Shown: one piece after another, positions 60,030 through 64,000 of the stretch
How the letters are laid out: every line of letters starts with the position of its first letter
How positions within the stretch are numbered: position 1 is the stretch's first letter
NCBI RefSeq assembly: GCF_932526225.1
Contig: NC_064040.1
Span: 1,991,501 to 2,055,500, forward strand
DNA from: Nematostella vectensis
Taxonomy: Eukaryota > Cnidaria > Anthozoa > Actiniaria > Edwardsiidae
Direction: 5' to 3'
Length of the DNA: 64,000 bases
The notes under the pieces: model-generated
The model's input: the letters and a program-made list of their open reading frames with translations, nothing else
Databases searched by the model: none
Told to the model about the DNA's origin: nothing
Program-made: the position numbers and the translations under genes

Positions 60030-63000
60030 TAGCTGTAAAAAAAAAAAAAGGGAAGAGAAAATAGCTGGATGGGGTCTCTGTTGGTTTTGTTTTAGTTTTA
60101 GTTTTCTTTTATTATAATTTTTTCTGGGGTGGGGGAAGGGGGAATTCAGCTTAAAATTGCCTGTGGTCAATTCAACCAACTAAGCAACTAGTACAAAAGA
60201 TGTTGGTTTTGCAGTCTTTTATTCAATACTTTCAAGGTTATCATGCAATTCTGTAGTTTGACTGGAAATATATACTTTTTTTCTATTCATTTACAGTTCT
60301 ATATGTACAGTGTGACCATAGTCATGATTACAATTATTTATAATAATTTTTACCCACTAACAGAAACCAACTTGACTGCAAAAAACTCACTGTAAAGCAT
60401 AAGATATTAGGCATTTCTTTCATGTGGCTGTGAGGTTGACCTGTCAACATCTACAGGGGCCACACTCAACTCGGAATCATAGGGGTCCATAAAAGCAAGG
60501 TGTCGCAGAACCTTTTCCTGCCTTCCTTAATCTCCTTCACCAGGAACACCTGTGCAGCCGACACCCTTAGGTGGATGGGGTGCACAGGTGCTTTGGGTGT
60601 GGCCCTGAAGATGGCACAGTGACCACAAGATGTACCAGAATGAAATTGTATATACTGTAAAAACATGTGAGTAGAAAACAGTCAATAGCCATGGAGTTTT
60701 CAGTGTGTTGTACATGTTATACATGTTTTAGGATTTACCTAATTACTTACAGTATTTTTTTATATAGAATTTTTTACTTGTATAATTTAGATGAGTAATA
60801 CATACTTTTTATAGTATGTTGTAGAACTCGTCTCGTTCCTCCTAAATAACAATCAAAATTATGTTTGTTATTATCTTCGTGCAAAGGAACCTACAGTAGT
60901 TTTTTAATCAGATAATTGTTTTTCCTTCAACACTCCCCTGTTATTTCAACAGCTCTCCCTTGAGTTTGCTTGTCTTAGAAATAGACCTTGTTTGATAAAC
61001 AAAGACATGTTACCCACTTATTCAATAATAGGTAACAACTGCAATATTGTACTGTATGAAAAGAGTGCCCCTCCCCCTTCTAATGTTGACATCAGTAAAT
61101 CTAGCAAGCTCATTTTGCTAGATGTATGATGTATACCAGGCTTGTATCCTCCAGGTCCATTTCCATACTCCGTGAAGACTTCTGAAACCATCTTGGATGC
61201 CATTACGGAATTGACCCGGAGACCCGGAGAAAAATTCACGAGGGGGAGGGCCAGTCAACACTCCTCTCCCCAAAGTCAGACGGTTGTTTGGATGGTCTGT
61301 TTTTTTTTTTTTTTTTTCTTATTTTTCCGAAAACTACGCAGGAGTGAGAGGGGTTAAGCACTACGAAAAAAAAAATTGAATAGAAAAAAAAAAAAAAAAG
61401 AAAAAGAAAAAAGGCCATTGGCATAGGATCGAACCCGACCTGAAAAACAAAACGGAAACCATACATACGGATTACCCAATCGGTATGGCAGCACAAGGCT
61501 TTTACGGAAGGCTGTAAAGAACCCGAAGGCCCCAAGCACCGATATTTCCGGCGAATATGCTGTACAACACTCTTGCAAGGTATTCCGACCCGCGCATTAA
61601 TGGGGAGGACAATAACCAGGATCCCAGGCCTGTAATACGGTTACGCCACGCACAGCTCGCTGAGATAGAGGATGAAAAAAATACAGGTCTATTTGGGCGT
61701 CTTGAGTCCCTTGGGGGCTCGCTATGTCGGCGCGTGGCATCGTAACGCACAGGCGCATTGTCTTTTATCGTGTACAGGACATCAAACAAGCGAAGAAAGA
61801 AAAACGTTTTTTTTTTTGGGAACCGTTTTTTTATATCATGCAAAAAGCGAAAATAAATAGAAATAAATAAAGTGCGATTTGGCGATTCTGTTTTTCTTTG
61901 TAGAGCTTATTAAGCTATTCACCGGCCTAAATATTCATAAAAGAAAATAAAAAATGCAATGAAGGACGTAAGGGGGAGAGGTTTGTAAAATCGCATAGAA
62001 TATCGACATAATCCGCAATACTGTCTACGCTGACTAAGTATAGCTGTATTTCACTTTAACCCTTTCACTCCTGGGTACTTTTGAGCAACATTGTAAGAAA
62101 AACAGACTGAAAACAGAAACCTCCCCCCCTATTTCAAGTCCAACACTACCAGTTAAGCTAAGCTACCGCTGACCCAAGACGGTATGCCTTGAAGTTTCCA
62201 ACAATGTACTGCGGTGCCTTTTCTTTGTAGCGACGGCACTGCTACAGCCTGTTGCTTACAACAGTTTTGCTTGTAATTTGCTTAAAAATTACAGCTTTTT
62301 CACATCTGGAGAGTGCCTTAGGACATCATGAAGTTTTTTTGGGCATAATTAATGCTGTGCTTATGGATGTTTGCACGCTGAGGTTGATTCAATGGGATAA
62401 TTCCTTGTCTGGGCTTCACCAAGTGAGGAAGGAATTTTCTGGTGAATGGCCTCATAACTCTCCAATGTGGGCCATCTTTGCTACCCAACCTTATTCAAAA
62501 ATTGTTTTCAGGCTTATTCTGGGTTCCTTGGACCTGGAAATGTTTTGTTTGGCTTCGGGGCAAAGAGACTTAAAAAAAAAACTGTTATGATTCTGGGGGA
62601 GGAGATTGCCCGCCTGTCTGTCAAGGTGTTTCCAAGACTCCCATGATGCAGTGCAGGCATGCAAAATAGGCTAACAATGGTGACTCGCTTCTAATGGAGG
62701 TTCTAGCATTGATTATTGTGACTGATTGCTGTAAAATGGGACCTGACGGAGCGCAATAAAGGTATCCATTGGTGACTTGATCTGTGTTTGCTTGTCTCTA
62801 TTTGTAGTTCGGAATTTTGTGTCTTTTTTGGTAAGGAATGTTTCTAAGTTTAAGCATTTTATTACGAATTGGTCAGCAATTAAGGTTGATATTTTGACAA
62901 AAGAGTCGATTCTATTACATTGCTAAGATGGGCTTTTGTAGGTCGTCTATGCCTTGGATGAATCTATGAGTATCCGGGTCTGGTGATGTTTAGTTTGCAT

Positions 63001-63363
63001 TTTTGACGTTTTGGAGTTGGGCCTATATTTTACAGGCGTCTCAGGGTGTTATGGCAATGAAAGACTTAAAGGGACAGCGTCATGGTACTGCGCATGTCAG
63101 TGTTTATTGTAGGCTTTTAATCGCCTACAAATAGTTGAACTTTTTAAAAGCTGTCAATACCTTGTTAAAATAATATGCAATATTTTATTGAATGCAATAT
63201 TTTATAGAAACTACGTTTATTGACAGTTTGTGGTCATTTTCTTTGAATTTAAGTCCCCCACATGTACCAAAAGCTCATAAGTCAGTATTAGAGTTTACTA
63301 AATTTCATTGTGTCAGGGTCAGAGAGCTATTGAAAGCACTTACCATGGCACTGCCCCTTTGAA
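60030..63363 (+). repeat. Tandem unit 19 (type B, haplotype B1, private changes, 3334 bp)
   Basis: It has the B1 changes, A at 61751 and T at 62009. Private substitutions are C to A at 60530 and A to T at 62939. The foldback element is 61295-62107 and the MITE-like element 63068-63360. Confidence 0.97.
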
Positions 63364-64000
63364 TAGCTGTAAAAAAAAAAAAAGGGAAGAGAAAATAGCT
63401 GGATGGGGTCTCTGTTGGTTTTGTTTTAGTTTTAGTTTTCTTTTATTATAATTTTTTCTGGGGTGGGGGAAGGGGGAATTCAGCTTAAAATTGCCTGTGG
63501 TCAATTCAACCAACTAAGCAACTAGTACAAAAGATGTTGGTTTTGCAGTCTTTTATTCAATACTTTCAAGGTTATCATGCAATTCTGTAGTTTGACTGGA
63601 AATATATACTTTTTTTCTATTCATTTACAGTTCTATATGTACAGTGTGACCATAGTCATGATTACAATTATTTATAATAATTTTTACCCACTAACAGAAA
63701 CCAACTTGACTGCAAAAAACTCACTGTAAAGCATAAGATATTAGGCATTTCTTTCATGTGGCTGTGAGGTTGACCTGTCAACATCTACAGGGGCCACACT
63801 CAACTCAGAATCATAGGGGTCCATAAAAGCAAGGTGTCGCAGAACCTTTTCCTGCCTTCCTTACTCTCCTTCACCAGGAACACCTGTGCAGCCGACACCC
63901 TTAGGTGGATGGGGTGCACAGGTGCTTTGGGTGTGGCCCTGAAGATGGCACAGTGACCACAAGATGTACCAGAATGAAATTGTATATACTGTAAAAACAT
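63364..64000 (+). repeat. Tandem unit 20, truncated by the window end (haplotype B2)
   Basis: Only the first 637 bases are present, with the 13-A start run and the B2 change, A at 63807. The window ends before the foldback element. Confidence 0.97.

Larger units (their letters stand above)
1..64000 (+). repeat. Macrosatellite-like tandem array, 3.33-kb unit, 19 full copies plus a partial one
   Basis: The same sequence recurs head to tail across the window with spacings of 3334, 3335 or 3336 bases. Nothing else is present, and both array edges lie outside. Landmarks checked in each unit (the A-run at the unit start, EcoRI-like GAATTC, the CpG-rich core, the C-run, the AATAAA site and the terminal MITE-like arm) keep order and orientation. 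Length differences come from four homopolymers and rare single-base indels. Type A units (1-11) have a 15-A start run, 15 or 16 T near offset 1273, 17 A near offset 1354 and 8 C near offset 2094. Type B units (13-20) have 13 A, 18 T, 15-16 A and 7 C; unit 12 matches them except for 14 A. Sub-features are listed once for unit 1; for other units add (unit start minus 1), correcting by up to two bases for homopolymers. Such homogeneity is expected from recent amplification or concerted evolution. Confidence 0.99.

Noticed and set aside
1-64000. CRISPR array
   Set aside because: The repeats are 3.3 kb with no spacers and no cas genes, in eukaryote-like DNA.
1-64000. rDNA, 5S, U1-U6 snRNA, SRP RNA, RNase P RNA, 7SK or histone repeat
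   Set aside because: I looked on both strands for conserved motifs of these families and found none. The ACTTACCATGGC near 3311 only resembles the U1 5' end and is part of the MITE-like arm.
1-64000. Telomeric or short-period satellite DNA
   Set aside because: No TTAGGG-type arrays are present. Short tandem repeats are limited to homopolymers and one 17-bp duplication.
1-64000. A previously undescribed multi-gene system such as defence, secretion or biosynthesis
   Set aside because: There is only one 3.3-kb unit of sequence information in the window, and it holds no supported protein gene.

Overview
The whole 64 kb window is one head-to-tail tandem array. A unit of about 3.33 kb is repeated 19 complete times, followed by the first 637 bases of a 20th. 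The array runs off both ends of the window, and no single-copy flanking DNA is visible. Unit starts, taking base 1 as phase zero, are 1, 3336, 6671, 10007, 13343, 16678, 20013, 23348, 26684, 30020, 33355, 36691, 40026, 43360, 46694, 50028, 53362, 56696, 60030 and 63364. All units have the same orientation. They differ only by a few substitutions and by homopolymer length.

The DNA looks eukaryotic and is not organised like a prokaryotic replicon. There are no long ORFs and no operons, there are long A/T homopolymers, canonical AATAAA poly(A) signals on both strands, short inverted-repeat (MITE-like) elements, and a local CpG-rich segment inside otherwise AT-rich, CpG-poor DNA. The motif TTAACCCTTTCACTCC, here in an inverted-repeat arm, is one I associate with dispersed repeats in anthozoan (coral or anemone) genomes. 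That makes an anthozoan my best guess, from memory only.

Layout of one unit (unit 1 coordinates): a poly(A) run and T/G-rich stretch (1-120); a leftward poly(A) signal (191-196); a perfect 10-bp-stem hairpin (520-563) inside a weak leftward ORF (439-639); AT-rich DNA (640-990); a second weak leftward ORF (991-1176); a foldback element of about 811 bp with imperfect inverted arms (1268-2078), whose interior holds a CpG-rich core (1384-1790) with possible RNA polymerase III promoter boxes on the minus strand; a weak rightward ORF (2335-2562) followed by a rightward poly(A) signal (2727-2732); AT-rich DNA (2733-3039); and a 293-bp MITE-like element (3040-3332) that ends three bases before the unit boundary.

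No protein-coding gene can be supported with confidence, and I found no rRNA, tRNA, snRNA or histone gene. The most coherent reading is a macrosatellite. Its CpG-rich core could drive divergent non-coding transcripts toward the two outward poly(A) signals, but this is inference. The array also carries readable history. Units 1-11 (type A) and 12-20 (type B) are separated by a sharp switch. Type A shows a 5-unit (16,677-bp) rhythm in a poly(T) length. Type B contains two interleaved haplotypes and one unit with neither set of derived changes.
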